Assembly (NCBI GenBank): GCA_963575745.1
Contig: CAUYUJ010003865.1
Location: 1 to 64,000, forward strand
Source: Prorocentrum cordatum
Lineage: Eukaryota > Sar > Dinophyceae > Prorocentrales > Prorocentraceae
Length of the DNA stretch: 64,000 nt
Reading direction: 5' to 3'
Shown here: positions 52,866 to 63,809 of the stretch, in pieces
Layout of the letters: each line of letters begins with the position of its first letter
Numbering within the stretch: position 1 is the first letter of the stretch
Position numbers and translations under genes: made by a program
Notes under the pieces: generated by a model
What the model was told of the DNA's origin: nothing
The model's input: only the letters and a program-made list of their open reading frames with translations
Databases searched by the model: none

Positions 52866-53048
52866 ACATGCGACGTCCTGATTCTTTCCAGACGGCGTTC
52901 CTGGAAGTCCCGACCCTTTCCCTGGGGCCGGTGTTTCGTCCCGAATCGTTTTTTGACTCGCCACGGGGCCCGGCGAGGGCCCCCCGGGGCCGAACATAGC
53001 GAAACACTTGCCGTCCTGACTTCTCGTACGACGCGAGCATGTCTAGGG
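52866..53048 (+). mobile_element. AGACATG-family MITE-like element, best-preserved copy
   Basis: Perfect 11-bp inverted ends CCTAGACATGC and GCATGTCTAGG, with interior GAAGTCCCGACCCTTTCCCT and CTCGTACGACGCGAGC. Confidence 0.75.
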
Positions 53049-53444
53049 CACGAAGATTACAGAGCAGTTTAATATTGGGGATGTTTGAAAGTGTTGGATT
53101 TTTCATGCATGATTAACTTATGAATGCAATGTATGCATGAACTCGCCGCTGTTTTTCATACCAAATCCCTGCATGTGCAATGCATGATCCGCACGCGGAG
53201 CATGTACTACAAACGGCACTGCACCACCATCGCCGAGACCGGGACCATCCTCCCTCGGTGGAGGCCAACGCCCGACGCTGCTGCTGGTGCCCACCCCCGG
53301 CCCCGCCGCCCTCCTGGCTCCCCGGGCCGCGCCCGGAGCGCCTCGTAGAGCGCGGCGACCTGCGCCTCCGTGCAGCCCCCGCCCCTGCCGGGGGGGACAC
53401 AGGAGTTGGGTTCGGGGGGATTCGAGCTCCCAGCAGGCCTGCTC

Positions 53445-53618
53445 GCGTCGCAGCAAAAAATCAGGGCGGGCAGTCTGTCCATATATTCGGCCCCGGGGGG
53501 CCCTCGCCGAGCCCCGGGGGCAGCAGAGAACGACTCGGGGCGAAAAGCTGGCCCCAGGGAAAGGGTCGGGACTTCCGGGGACGCCGTCCTGAACAAATCA
53601 GGACGTCGCAGGTCTGCC
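53445..53618 (-). mobile_element. AGACATG-family MITE-like element, reverse copy
   Basis: Reverse copy with GGGAAAGGGTCGGGACTTCC and AATCAGGACGTCGCA. Confidence 0.65.
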
Positions 53619-53765
53619 TGGCGGGGGTCATCATGGCAATGACGAGACCCAGTCTATAACATCCGGCGCGAGCTCCAAACATCCCCCACGAACCCCGGAC
53701 CGCCGGAATCAAGGACGCGCTCGTGGAAGAGCGTCGGCAAGCCCGAGTTCCGGCTGACTCGAGTC

Positions 53766-53849
53766 TTACGCTTCCCCGGTCCTGGCCCAGGCGAGCCACT
53801 CCTCGAACCACGGCTGCCAGTCCTCCCGGCCGGGCGGCGGCGGGTGCTC
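53766..53849 (-). CDS. C-terminal exon of an unidentified protein
   Basis: The function is not recognised. After a good acceptor (TTCTCCTCTCAG|GAG), 27 codons encode EHPPPPGREDWQPWFEEWLA followed by WARTGEA and a TAA stop at 53766-53768. The Trp-rich helix and GC-rich third positions look like real coding. Upstream exons were not identified; a hairpin element (53895-54030) lies in the presumed intron, as in the genes near 16.7 and 52 kb. Confidence 0.35.
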   Translation of the reverse strand, partial: EHPPPPGREDWQPWFEEWLAWARTGEA

Positions 53850-53894
53850 CTGAGAGGAGAAGGAACGGCATGCGCATAAGCTTTTTGGGCACTC

Positions 53895-54030
53895 CGCGCG
53901 GGGTTCTCGGATCCGCGCTGGGACCCCTATCCCTGGCGCGCGGAGCGCGCTGGGGGCGGCGCTGGAGGCGCCGCCGGGGGGGGGCCCAGCGTGGATCCAA
54001 GGAGTCCGCGCGGAGCGCCAAAAGTTCATG
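53895..54030. mobile_element. Hairpin element CGGAGGTCCGCGCGG family, copy 3
   Basis: The ends are GCACTCCGCGCGGGGTTCTC and inverted GCGCTCCGCGCGGACTCCTT, each followed by GGATC..CGCTGGG. It has the same nested GGCGGCGC hairpins as copy 1. Confidence 0.75.
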
Positions 54031-54232
54031 TTTGTGGCGTGCTTCTGGCTTGCACAGAGGTGGGGTAGGGGCAAAGCTGGAGGGAAAATCGCTCCAGACG
54101 GCCCATGGAAGAATTGTTCCAGGGGCCGTTCGGAGCGATTTTCTCAAGGAAACACGTAGAACGGCAGCATCTGGTTCGGCTCGTTCCCCAGCCCCACCTT
54201 TGGGCCCATTTTCCACCACCACTACCATATGT

Positions 54233-54290
54233 AGGAGGAGGAGGAGGAGGAGGAGGAGGAGGAGGAGGAGGAGGAGGAGGAGGAGGAGCA
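54233..54290. repeat. GGA array
   Basis: Pure GGA triplets. Confidence 0.9.
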
Positions 54291-54424
54291 ATGACCAATG
54301 AGCAATGCGCGGGGAGTCCAAATGAGTTACTCGAATCTCATACCGTAAAACTGGCAACAGACTCTGCGCGACCCGACTTCGAGGGTGAACGGGTCAACCT
54401 TAAACATGATCGACCCACGAACCC

Positions 54425-55215
54425 AGAAAGGAATATAGAAATGTAAAACATGGCAGCGTTTCCAAAGACACCTGATTGGGTGACGGGCAAGTGCAATGCT
54501 GATTGTATCGATCTTGATGTGCAGGCCGAGGGCTGTGCTGTGCTGCGCCGTGCTGAATTGCGATGTGCCGTGCCGCGGTTGTGCTCTATAGCGTCGTGGA
54601 TCGAGTCCTCCTTTGCATCCGAGTCCTGACCGAACTGATCTGGATCTTAAGCTCGAGCTGCCTGAACACATAGTATCTGCCCCAGAGCTAATTGACAGGG
54701 GGACATGCCAGGCGACGTGCCAGGGGACGTGCCATGGGGTCGCACCGTGGGACGTGCCAAAGGGACGCGCTACGGAACGTGCCAATGGATGTGCCACGGA
54801 ATGTGCCAGGGGACGCGCCACGCGACGTGCCAGGGGGACTCGCCAAAGGACGCCCCGCGGAACGTGCCAAGGAACGCGCCAAGTTGCAATGCTGATTGCA
54901 TCGATCTTGATGTACCGTGCCGAAGTCTGTGCTGTGCTGCGCCGTGCTGAATTGCGATGTGCCATGCCGCGGTTGTGCTCTATAGCGTCGTGGATCGAGT
55001 CCTCCTTTGCATCCGAGTCCTGACCGAACTGATCTGGATCTTAAGCTCGAGCTGCCTGAACACATAGTATCTGCCCCAGAGCTAATTGACAGGGGGGCAT
55101 GCCAGGAGGACGCGCCGCGGAACGTTTCAAGGGACGCGCCAGGCGACATGCCAGTTGACGTGCCGTGGGGGCACACCGCGGGACGTGCCAAAGGGACGCA
55201 CTACGGAACGTGCTG
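54425..55215 (+). repeat. Two tandem copies of the 17.9-kb repeat
   Basis: Units at about 54480-54890 and 54890-55215 share TCGATCTTGATGT, TTGTGCTCTATAGCGTCGTG, CTGATCTGGATCTTAAGCTC and a GGACGTGCC array. The second unit is shorter in the array part. Confidence 0.8.
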
Positions 55216-55219
55216 GGGA

Positions 55220-55385
55220 CAAGAGTTTCGCTCGAGACATCCTGTCAACATCCTCAGTCTAGACATCCGCCCGAGCGACCTGGACACGTGAAAACAAACG
55301 TCTCGCTCAACGCATCCTCAACACATTCTCATGCTAGGCATGCACCTGGGCGAACTGGACACGCGAAAACAAGTAAAAAACGGGG
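55220..55385 (+). repeat. Short CTCGAGACATCCT array
   Basis: About two and a half units with TTTCGCTCGAGACATCCT, GCGACCTGGACACGTGAAAA and AACAAACGTCTCGCTC. It corresponds to the 18355-19295 array, which also follows the GGACGTGCC repeat. Confidence 0.65.
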
Positions 55386-55758
55386 CAGGGGACCCCCCCC
55401 TGGCAAGGCCAGCACCGCCCCCGAACGACGACGAGCCTCGAGCGCCACGCAGGCGCGTGAGAGGAGCCGTCTGGGGGACCGACTATAGACTGGACCTGCC
55501 GCGTTTTGCCCTCTGGCCCGCCCCCCTTGCGTGGAGCCTGCTTCGGAGCCACAACTAAGGGGATCGGGGGAAGATCACGACTAGAAAAAGTATCAAAACT
55601 CGTGGCCTGGAACGGGTCGGGGATGGCCCCCCGGGCCACTAAAAAAGCTAAACGTTCACTGCCTACAAAAGCACCCGTGTTCAGGTTTCTTCTGGCCCGC
55701 GCTCCTTCTCTCGAGCGCGGGCGGCTTCTCTCTCTGGATACGTCCACACGCCGCTGGC

Positions 55759-56430
55759 TCAGTCGCTCGTGCCCTTGTCGATCAGGGCGAGGAGGCGCGA
55801 TGCCTCCCTCTTCAGGGGCCCACGAGGGGCAGTCCCCATGAGCTGCGCCGCCCTGAAAACCTCAGCGGTGTTCAGGAACTGAACCATCAACGACCTCGCC
55901 TCGCGACCTGGCTCGCCGTGCGAGAAAGCGAACGTCAGGCGGCCCTTTGGCGTCTTGCCGCCGTCCTCCCCCCGAGCCTTTGTTTTGCTCGCGTGCTTGT
56001 ACTTGCGACGCCCGAAGTGCAGCGCGTGCTTGGTCACGTGCTGCGGGGTCATCGCATTGACGTGCTGCTGGAAGTACTGATAGAACACCTTCTACTCGCT
56101 CTCTTTGTACCCGTCGCTGCCATCGCGAAACGCGCCCGCGCAGTTGACGAGGTGGATGGGCGCCGCCGCCCACGGCTGCACATGTGGTGGCCCCCTTGCG
56201 CGGTAGTCGATCTTCTCGCCGTTCATCTGGCGCTAATTGAGGCTCTTTGAGACGGCGTCGCACTTTGCGTCTGCGTCGATCATGATCTGGGTGGCGCCCT
56301 TGTCTTCTTCCTGTAGCTCCCATGTCTGAAAACCGTGCCCGCTAGGTTGGCCAGCTCGCGGGCGTCGTTGAGGCACGGCTTTGCCACCGCCTTGACCAGC
56401 GCTTCGTACGTGTCTCCGTCTTCGCCTTGC
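55759..56430 (-). pseudogene. Degraded gene with two in-frame TAG codons and a frameshift
   Basis: The function is not recognised. One minus frame reads LQEEDKGATQIMIDADAKCD, then TAG (56233-56235), RQMNGEKIDYRARGPPHVQP, TAG (56092-56094), then VFYQYFQQHVNAMTPQHVTK and a lysine-rich segment (RKYKHASKTKARGEDGGK), ending LLALIDKGTSD at 55759. Upstream of about 56330 coding continues in another frame (DGDTYEALVKAVAKPCLNDA), so there is a one-base shift at the TTTTC run. Coding character is strong on both sides of each lesion, which indicates a recent pseudogene; stop-codon readthrough is a less likely alternative. Confidence 0.55.
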
Positions 56431-56999
56431 GCTGCCCTTCCTTCATCGAATCTTGTGGTGGCGGTGCCGATTCTGGGGCCCCATCTGCCCCGCGCTTCGC
56501 AGGGGCCGAATTATCTTGCGCCGGGGAAGCCGCCTGCACTATCTGCCCTGTCGCAGACGCCGACGCTGCAGCCGACGCCCCAGCCATGGATGTTGGGCGG
56601 CCGTATCCGTTACCTCGCAAGAACTGGGCCAGGCAAATGGCTGCGTGAGTGCTGGCATAAATCGTCTAGGTCAACAGCCTCGAACTCGCACAGGGGACGC
56701 GCCGGCGTCGATGGGGGCTCCACAGGGCGCGGCGTCCTACCCCCCCCCCCCCCCCCACACCGAATCGACACTGCCCCCTTAGTAGAGCTGAAACTAGATG
56801 CCCTGCTGCACATGCCTTGTCCCAGAATGCTTCCCAGCAACGTATGCATATATTTGCTGGAATCAAGATGTGACATAGTGATCGGTAACCATGCCGTGAA
56901 CGCAGATGGGTCATGAGTCTCCTTTTTGTGGTAGACCTTTCCCCGCGATCCCCAACTTGGCAAACAAACTCAGGCTCCTCAGGATCCGCAATAACCTCG

Positions 57000-57860
57000 G
57001 GGTTGGCCTGTGGAGCCAGCTCGGCGCACTCAGGGGGCGCCGCATGGGAACCAAGACTTGGCCAAGAAGGGCCCCGTGGAGCCCCCGAGAGATATGAGAG
57101 TGTAGCGGTGCAACTCGCCCGCGTACTTGCACAGGCTGAGGTCGACCTCTTGGCCGCCCCATTCAGCGCGCAGAAGGGCGAGGGCGGGGTCCACTTTCAT
57201 CGGGGCAAGAGTCCACCTTGCCACTGGACGGCAGAACGTCGTCGAAAAAGGCAGCCACCACGAACGGGCCCCCCATCGCTCCTCCCATCCCCGTCTTCAC
57301 GCTAACTCTCCCTCATGAGTTGGTAGTAAAACGACAGTGTCCCGCTGCCTACGCTTACATGATACAACGCGTTCAGGCTGGACTAGCGCATGCAGAGCAT
57401 TGCACAAAGCTTCCCAACTCGTGCTACCGAAGGCGTGCTCGTGCCTTTCAGGCTGGCCCCGGAACTCCACCCCGCCTTCCGTTGTCTCCGCCCCGCCACC
57501 TGGGGGGCCAAAGTGGCCCCTTCCTTCCCCCGATGCCCCTGGAAGCTATAATCCTCGGGGGCCAGCTCGTTGGGCATCAGATCCGCGAGAAAAAGCTTTG
57601 CCTGCGACTGGCAGCACATGGGCCGCGCGCTTTCCCCGCGGCCCAGGCTGGGCCGATTTGTGCTAAGCGCATCCCCGAGACACATTCCAATGCATCTGCG
57701 CTAAATCTGTAATTCGAATCTTCTTCATCCCGTCCAGGGGAATCTCTAAAAACAGGGCGGGCCCCTTGGGGGCCCTAGGCGCTCCCAGACCAGGGCGCTG
57801 ACGATGCATGCCCTGAACAAGACGTAGCGTCTGCCACCGGGGGCCCCAGGGGGGGCGCGC
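57000..57860. other. No gene recognised
   Basis: Mixed sequence between the LINE fragment and upstream minus-strand material; no supported exon. Confidence 0.4.
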
Positions 57861-57862
57861 CT

Positions 57863-59498
57863 TCAGGGACCGCTCTGCGCTTCGTTGCTTGGCGAACATA
57901 GCGACGCAAACGACCGATGTCTGGGTGTCCTAGCTGTTCGGGTCGGTGATCGTATCGAGCGACATCGTATATCTGGCCCATGTCGATGTCGTTTCGCCGT
58001 GCTCGCCACTCGCCTAGGTCGATCCGCTGAACCTCCATCCCACGCCCCCCCCCCCCCCGGCCGCGACCACGCGTCGAGTCGCGCTGAACTGGCGGTGGGA
58101 GCTGCTCCGAATATTCTGCCATCCCGCTTTTTTGCTGAGAACCTGCACCTAGCTGCCCGCCGAGCCCATCCCATTGCTTCGCACATGTTGCGCCTGGCCC
58201 AAGCCTCGGAAGACGCCTGGACGCACGGCTCACGAACAGCCCGAAGATGCTCCCGACGAAGGAGGCGCAGCCTGTGGGAGAGGACCTTCGGCTCTTGCTC
58301 GGCTGCCTCCAAGTCAACGGCGCCCACCCGAGTGGCACGCACTTCGGTTCGTTGTTTGAGAAGGTCTCGCCGAAGTTGAGCCCAGTGCGCGCACTCATCA
58401 GGGAGGTCCGACGGTTTGGCGAAAAAAAACTCGCTGCCCACATCGTTCAAGCAATGCTCCGGAAGCTCGAAGGTGCGATCAGGCGCGTCCTGGTCGTGGG
58501 CCTGGAGCCTCTCGTCGAAATGGTCCTCCAGCCACTTACCGACGCCCTCCACGAAGTCCAAGCGACGGTCGTCCCTCTTGATCGCCCCGAACAGGGCCGT
58601 CATGTCCCATGTGGGCGGCGCCTGGACCTTGTCACAGTCCTGGAGTCCTCGCGGGTGAAGAAACTCCAAGTATACAGGTACATGGTATCGCGGAGGCCGT
58701 CCTTGTTGAGCCTGGAGCTGGGCACCGATACGCCGTAGCGTATGACAGCGTGTGGTATGCGACGCCCAGCCGTGAGGAAAGACAATGAAATCGGTCAAAC
58801 TGCTTGGCCCCTCTGGGCCTTTCCCATGGAAGGTGGCTTCGTATTTGCCGAAGGTGTTGGCGGGCATCAGATGCTGCACAGAAAGAAGGTCCGCCGTCAA
58901 CTCACCCGCCCCTCTATGCCTGCGTTCCCGCGTGCGCACACTTCCCACAACCTCACTCTGGTACTCCTGCCAGTTCGCGCCGATCTTCCTGCAGCCGATG
59001 CCGTCATTGAGGTCAACGGAGAAGATTGGCACGCACCGAGTTGGCATCAAAGACAAGCGTTCACGCCACCCTGCGATCATCTGGGCGACTGTCTGAAAGT
59101 ACCCCGGGCCCACCCCACGGCTGCGGGGTTGATGGGGGGAAGTAGAGCACGCCTACGCACACGTCGAGGACGCCCTGGCGAACTCGGGCGGCCAGACATC
59201 GGCCTCCCAGGTCAGGCGGGCTCGGGAATACTCTCCGAACGTGATGGTCGCGAAAGCCACGTCCGAGAATAGTAGCCACTCCCGCACTCGAGTTGGTATA
59301 AAGTCCAGGCGAAACTGCTGCCTCAAGAAGCAGTCGACCACCGATCCGCCGCTGGAGGACATGACGAGCCTCACGGCAGGCGCTCTGGATGCCAGCCAAC
59401 AGCGCGACATCCATGTTACGCGTGCAGTCGGTGACTTCCTGGAGGCGGTCACCCACAGCCCACATAGGGTTCCAGCCGAACGCCCTCACCTTCGCCAT
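57863..59498 (-). mobile_element. LINE fragment: endonuclease part only
   Basis: The minus-strand frames resemble the endonuclease and linker of dinoflagellate-type LINEs. N-terminal VRAFGWNPMWAVGDRLQEV and MDVALLAGIQSACREA fill the place of the first motifs; after a frame change come CVPIFSVDLNDGIGC (the GDxN region) and SSLTDFIVFPHGW. A helical linker follows (DFVEGVGKWLEDHFDERLQ through RREHLRAVREPCVQAS). No reverse transcriptase motif was found downstream to 57000, so the element is truncated at its 3' side or rearranged. No link to the LINE at 5-9 kb beyond family type is claimed. Confidence 0.6.
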
Positions 59499-59611
59499 GT
59501 CGGTGGCCGCCCTGTCCTCTTAGAGACGGCCGCGTGGCCGAGGCGCCTGGGTTGCATCTTCGGAATTCGGTCTCGGGCCCCGTTTGCTCGAACCTTTCGA
59601 GCCCGGGGGCC

Positions 59612-59680
59612 GGAGGAGGAGGAGGAGGAGGAGGAGGAGGAGGAGGAGGAGGAGGAGGAGGAGGAGGAGGAGGAGGAGGA
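59612..59680. repeat. GGA array
   Basis: GGA triplets. The sequence that follows (CCTCCCTCCTCCCCCGTCCT) resembles the very start of the window (positions 7-35), so a dispersed repeat probably ends at both places. Confidence 0.85.
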
Positions 59681-60116
59681 GCTGCTCATCCTCCCTCCTC
59701 CCCCGTCCTGCACGTGGTAGTTATAGTGGTGGTGGAACATTTGCCCACCAACCCTGGATATCTAGGGAGCCCGCAAAGGACGTACGCGCCCAGCTATGTA
59801 CACGAGCCCGGCCCCTCGACCCGCGAGACCGGCCGCGTGATACGAACATTCGCGCAACGCGAACTCCCGAAACCAGCGTGGATTCATGTACGTGTACGTC
59901 CTTCTTTCGCTCCTGGGATAATGCGGGATGACGATTAATACAAAATGGGAGAGAACGATTAAAACATAGTTTTCTGCTATTTCTGCACAAGTTTCTGGCT
60001 GGAGGAGAACGACTTTGAAAATAGTTTTCCAGCCCGCGGCCGGTGTTTCCTGATCGCCATCCCGGGCGCCGCCGCGCGAACACGACCCCTGGTCATTTAT
60101 TCATCGTCATCCTCCA

Positions 60117-60342
60117 CTAACCCTCCCTCTGCGAGAACCCCGGCTCGAGCTCCTCCATCCACTCGAGGGCCCTGTCGAGGGTGCCGGGCGGGAGGGGCGG
60201 CGCAGGCGGCGGCTGGGCACCCCGCGGGGCGCGGCAGGGCGGCCACGCGCCGCCCCTGCGGGGGTCCTCCGCCCGCAGCGTGGCGTAGGCCTGCTCGATC
60301 TCCTCGGGCTCGAAGCCCTGCCGCCGCAGCTCGTCGAACCAC
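60117..60342 (-). CDS. C-terminal exon, UBA-like helix pattern
   Basis: After the acceptor CGCCACAG|G (phase 2), 75 codons encode WFDELRRQGFEPEEIEQAYA, then TLRAEDPRRGG, a Pro-rich spacer, and TLDRALEWMEELEPGFSQRE, with a TAG stop at 60117. The LRRQGFEPEEIEQAYATLR stretch resembles the first two helices of ubiquitin-associated (UBA) domains (an MGF-like loop and an Ala/Leu-rich helix), but this is a pattern match by eye. Third positions are strongly GC. The upstream intron contains a GAC array (60363-60432). Earlier exons were not found. Confidence 0.45.
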
Positions 60343-60362
60343 CTGTGGCGGCGCGCCGGCCA

Positions 60363-60380
60363 CGGCGACGACGACGACGA

Positions 60381-60431
<51 letters not shown>

Positions 60432-60432
60432 T
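60363..60432. repeat. GAC array
   Basis: GAC triplets in the presumed intron just upstream of the UBA-like exon. Confidence 0.85.
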
Positions 60433-60854
60433 GGCGGCGGGAGGCCTTCGAAAGAAGGCGGAGGGCGTCTAAGATCGGCCACGCGCAAGAGCGACCCTGG
60501 GCAAGAGTGACCTCTGGTGCGCGGCTCAAGGGGGGACGCAGGGTGGCCAAACCCAGGCGCACGCCGCTGCCACCGCTCCGCGCTCAGCGATGGGGGGGCC
60601 CCACAGGGCCCGCACGGAAAGGCCACTCCGGCGAAAGGTCACTCTCGCGTCTGGTCGATGCGAAGGCAGAGGAGGGCCCTGTGGAAGCCTTCCCGGGAAC
60701 CCAAGGAGGCCTTCTCAGAAGCAGCCAGGCCTTTCTTTACCCCCAGGCCCCCGACGTCGTGAGTTCTCCGTGGCGTGACCCCCAGGAGCCTGGACCCCTT
60801 CCCCGGGAGCGGTTCTCCCCCCTGAGCCGTTGATTTGTGAAGGGGCCCTGGAAC

Positions 60855-61005
60855 ACACCAATGAATACACACAGATAACAAGATTCCCCATATATGTTCC
60901 TATATTTTCTGGGTTTTTGTCTTCCCCCCCAACTCCCATATTTTCCCATATTTTCCTGGGAGTCGACGATTGATTGTGTCTGTGTGTTTTTTCCCCTCCT
61001 GAATG
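60855..61005 (+). repeat. ACACACAGA...CCATATTTTC repeat, copy
   Basis: Homologous to 50812-50945. Contains ATTTTCCCATATTTTCCTGG and GTGTCTGTGTGTTTTTTCCC. Confidence 0.7.
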
Positions 61006-61800
61006 TGGCGGCCCCGAGGCCTGGGAAAGGCCCCGGGAGGCAGAGGATAACGAAAATAGCCTCCCGCTGTTGTGTTGACTCTCTCACGACGCGGGGGGGC
61101 CCGGTTCTCCGCGGGGGCCCCGCCGTCTGGGAAGGGCCCCGGGCAAGCTCCGAGCAGGCCGTCCCCCTGGGCGGCCCAAAAGGGGGTCCAGCTGCAAGGG
61201 GTTGGTGCAATCTATTCGGGGCAGTTGTATTGCAAACGCATTGCGCTGGAGAGCTGTATTGCATGGTGTCGCAACTAATGTGCTGCACGCGCACATCCAG
61301 CAAGACATCTGCGCCCCGGAAGGTATTGCACGCCCCAAGTGTATCGCAACCCCACAAATCGATTGCACCAAAAATCTATTGCACCACCCCCTTGTCGCTG
61401 GACCCCCTTTTGGGTCAACCCGAGGTGCCCCCGGCCATCCGCCGATGCGACTTCAGCGCGCGGCTGCAGGGGTCCCGACCCCTTTTCCCCGGGGGGGGGG
61501 GGTTTTCGGGAGCGGCCAAGAGGGGGGGCGTCCAAGAGGGGGGGGGCATATCATGGCAGGCGGCAGGTGCGCGGCCCAGGGCGGGGGGGGCCAGGGACGT
61601 CATGAAAGAAGATGAGGCGCCATGACATCTGAGAGAACCTCATGGCCCACGCCATGATACCCACCCACCCCGAGTCATCACCCCCTCCTTTGCCGCCCCC
61701 GCGTGCTTCATCCCGGATCCATTGGTCCCCGGGCCCGATGGCGGACCCTGGAGGCCGAGATCCAGGAAAAAACCAGCCGGGCCGAGAAAAAATCCGATCC
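61006..61800. other. No gene recognised
   Basis: ATTGCA and TGCACC-rich tract (61200-61390) and poly-G tracts. No supported exon. Confidence 0.4.
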
Positions 61801-61807
61801 TCGGCTC

Positions 61808-61975
61808 GGGGATGGACAGACCCCCCTGTAGCAAAACGTGGCTCAGCGAAAACGGCCTGCGGCCCAGACCTGGCGGGCGCAGGCCTGGAAAAGAACGGCC
61901 ACGGCGCCCTCTCGAGAAGCGAACACGGACAATTCACGAATCGACGTGTCACTGTTGGGGGTTCTGTCCGCCCCC
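61808..61975. mobile_element. GGTGGACA TIR element family, copy 2
   Basis: Bounded by GGACAGACCCCCC and an inverted GGACAGAACCCCC, with interior GGCCTGCGGCCCAGACCTGG and CGACGTGTC. Related to 41408-41575. Confidence 0.6.
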
Positions 61976-62105
61976 GATCGGCTCTCCGGGCCCCTCTCGC
62001 GCAGCCCCTCGCCCCCTTCCTTGCGCCGCCGCCGGCACCGGGCGAACCACGGCTCCCACAGGTCCTCGCGGCGGGGCGCAAGAGGGAGAGGTCCTTGGGA
62101 AACAC
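61976..62105 (-). CDS. Possible short exon
   Basis: The function is not recognised. One minus frame reads PRREDLWEPWFARCRRRRKE, then GGEGLRERGPESRSG, and stops being coding-like where the TIR element at 61975 begins. The WEPWF pattern resembles the WQPWFEEW exon at 53.8 kb. Boundaries are not fixed; the adjacent TIR element may mark the intron. Confidence 0.28.
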
Positions 62106-62190
62106 GGGTCCTGGGCCAGTCGAAAGGAACAGCACACAAGTTTGAAGCACATCAATGTAATGTACAGCCGACCCGTATCGTAAGGACGCA

Positions 62191-62390
62191 CCCTACGTAG
62201 GCACGATCGCGTCGCAAAAAAGAATCAGGACGGCAAGCGTTTCGCTATTTTCGGCCCTGGGGGGCCCTCGCCGGGTCCCAGGGCCGTCAAAAAAACGACT
62301 CGGGACGAAAAGCCGGTCCTGAGGAAAGGGTCGGGACTTCCGGGGACAGCGTCTTGAAAAAATCAGAGCGTCGCATGACTGGGTTCTGTA
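62191..62390 (-). mobile_element. AGACATG-family MITE-like element flanked by direct repeats
   Basis: Reverse copy with GGAAAGGGTCGGGACTTCCG and AATCAGAGCGTCGCATGACT. It is flanked by an approximately 29-bp imperfect direct repeat (TACAGCCGACCCRTATCRT) at 62163-62190 and 62391-62420. Confidence 0.65.
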
Positions 62391-62835
62391 TACAGCCGAC
62401 CCATATCATCAGGACGCACGATGAGGATGCAGGGGCCTTGGAAGGCCAGGTCGACAGTTTGCGAGCGGGGCGCGGCCAGCGGAAGCAGCCAAGGAAGGGC
62501 CGAGGAGGCAAGGATGCAAGAGTCCCCTCGGGAAGCTTGCCCATCCTCACTATGCGGGTTGACTGTAGTCTTAGATCGGGCGTGTCCTCCTACAGGCGGA
62601 TTTGGGAGAAAAAATGCAAATATTCAGAACATATTTCTCGAACAATCAAAAATAATAGAAAAATCGTCCCCAGACTATCTTTTACTATGTTGGACTATTC
62701 CTCCTGTAGGCTGTAGAGGGGGATGCCCGACTTAACCGTGGTCGATCCCCTACTCGAGCCCTGGGGACTTCCACCAGGGCCATCGCTCCCTCGAGTGACT
62801 CCCTTTGCTGACGGCACGGGCCCGTGGCCCCTTAG

Positions 62836-63215
62836 GTAGCTCCACAGAAGGAGCCAATGCCACCGCCCGCACGCGTCACCCACACCCACTCCGGCACACC
62901 CCTCACGCGTTTCGTGGCCCCATAGAGAGCTCCACCGAAGGCGCCAGTGCCTGCGTTCGCATGCGCCCACCACACCCATCTCGGCGCACCCATCACACGT
63001 TTCGCGGCCACATGAGGAGCTCCACCCACGGTCCCAGTGGCTGCGTTCGCATGCGCCCACCGCACCTATTTCGGCACACCTATCACGCGTTTCGCGGCCC
63101 CACAGGGAGCTCCACCGACGGCCCTAGTGGCTGCTTTCGCATGCGCCCACCGGGCAAATTTTGGCACACCCCTCACACGTTTCGTGGCCCTTTTGGGAGC
63201 TCCTCCGAATGCGGT
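62836..63215. repeat. 90-bp tandem array, reverse orientation, about four units
   Basis: GAGCTCC recurs at 62927, 63017, 63107 and 63197, exactly 90 bp apart. The units are diverged relatives of the 12.5-kb array in reverse complement, with the same head sequence at 63220-63270. Confidence 0.85.
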
Positions 63216-63499
63216 ACACACAACGACGGTAATCATAACTGCATATGGTTGGGTCCTTCGCCAGGCTAATTTTTAAATCCGCGGCCCCAAAGGTCCCGAC
63301 CCCGTCCCCAAGGGTGGTTTGTCGACCTGGATCCATTGATGGTCCCCAGGCCCGCAACAGACCCCAAAAACCCCAAATCCAGGAAAAAGCGCCAAATTTA
63401 AAAAATCAGATCCTCGGATCCCTGGTCGGGAGCACGATCACTGCAAAGCCCAGCGTCGACCGAACCCGGCTACGGTCCACAAACCGACGAACACGCCCG

Positions 63500-63790
63500 A
63501 AAACCTCGAACCTCGAACCCGCACCTCGAACCTCGAGTCTCGAACCTGGGTCCGACTGCAACTTCACACAAAGACTTCAAACACCTCAAGGGTTTGGAGT
63601 CCCGAAACGGTGCGGTGACAGGCCGTGCGGTGAACTCGAAATCCCCCAAGACCTCACCGCACGGTCCGTCACCGCACGGTCTTGGAACCGCGGAGGCCCC
63701 CAGTCGCCCGAGACGTCCTCGGAGAACGACCCGAGTCCCAAAACCGTGCGGTGACCCCGAACCCCCACCGACTCACCGCACGGTGTGGTC
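63500..63790. repeat. CCTCGAAC units and ACCGTGCGGTG motifs
   Basis: CCTCGAACC units at 63500-63550 are followed by six copies of ACCGTGCGGTG or its complement between 63606 and 63786. Confidence 0.6.
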
Positions 63791-63809
63791 ACCGCCCCGT
63801 TTCGGGGCC

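Noticed and set aside
59525-59605. tRNA-like segment (GTGGCCGAGGCGCCTGG resembles an A box, CTCGAACCTTTCGAG a weak B box)
   Set aside because: No acceptor stem or anticodon stem can be folded by eye; at most a relic of a tRNA-derived repeat.
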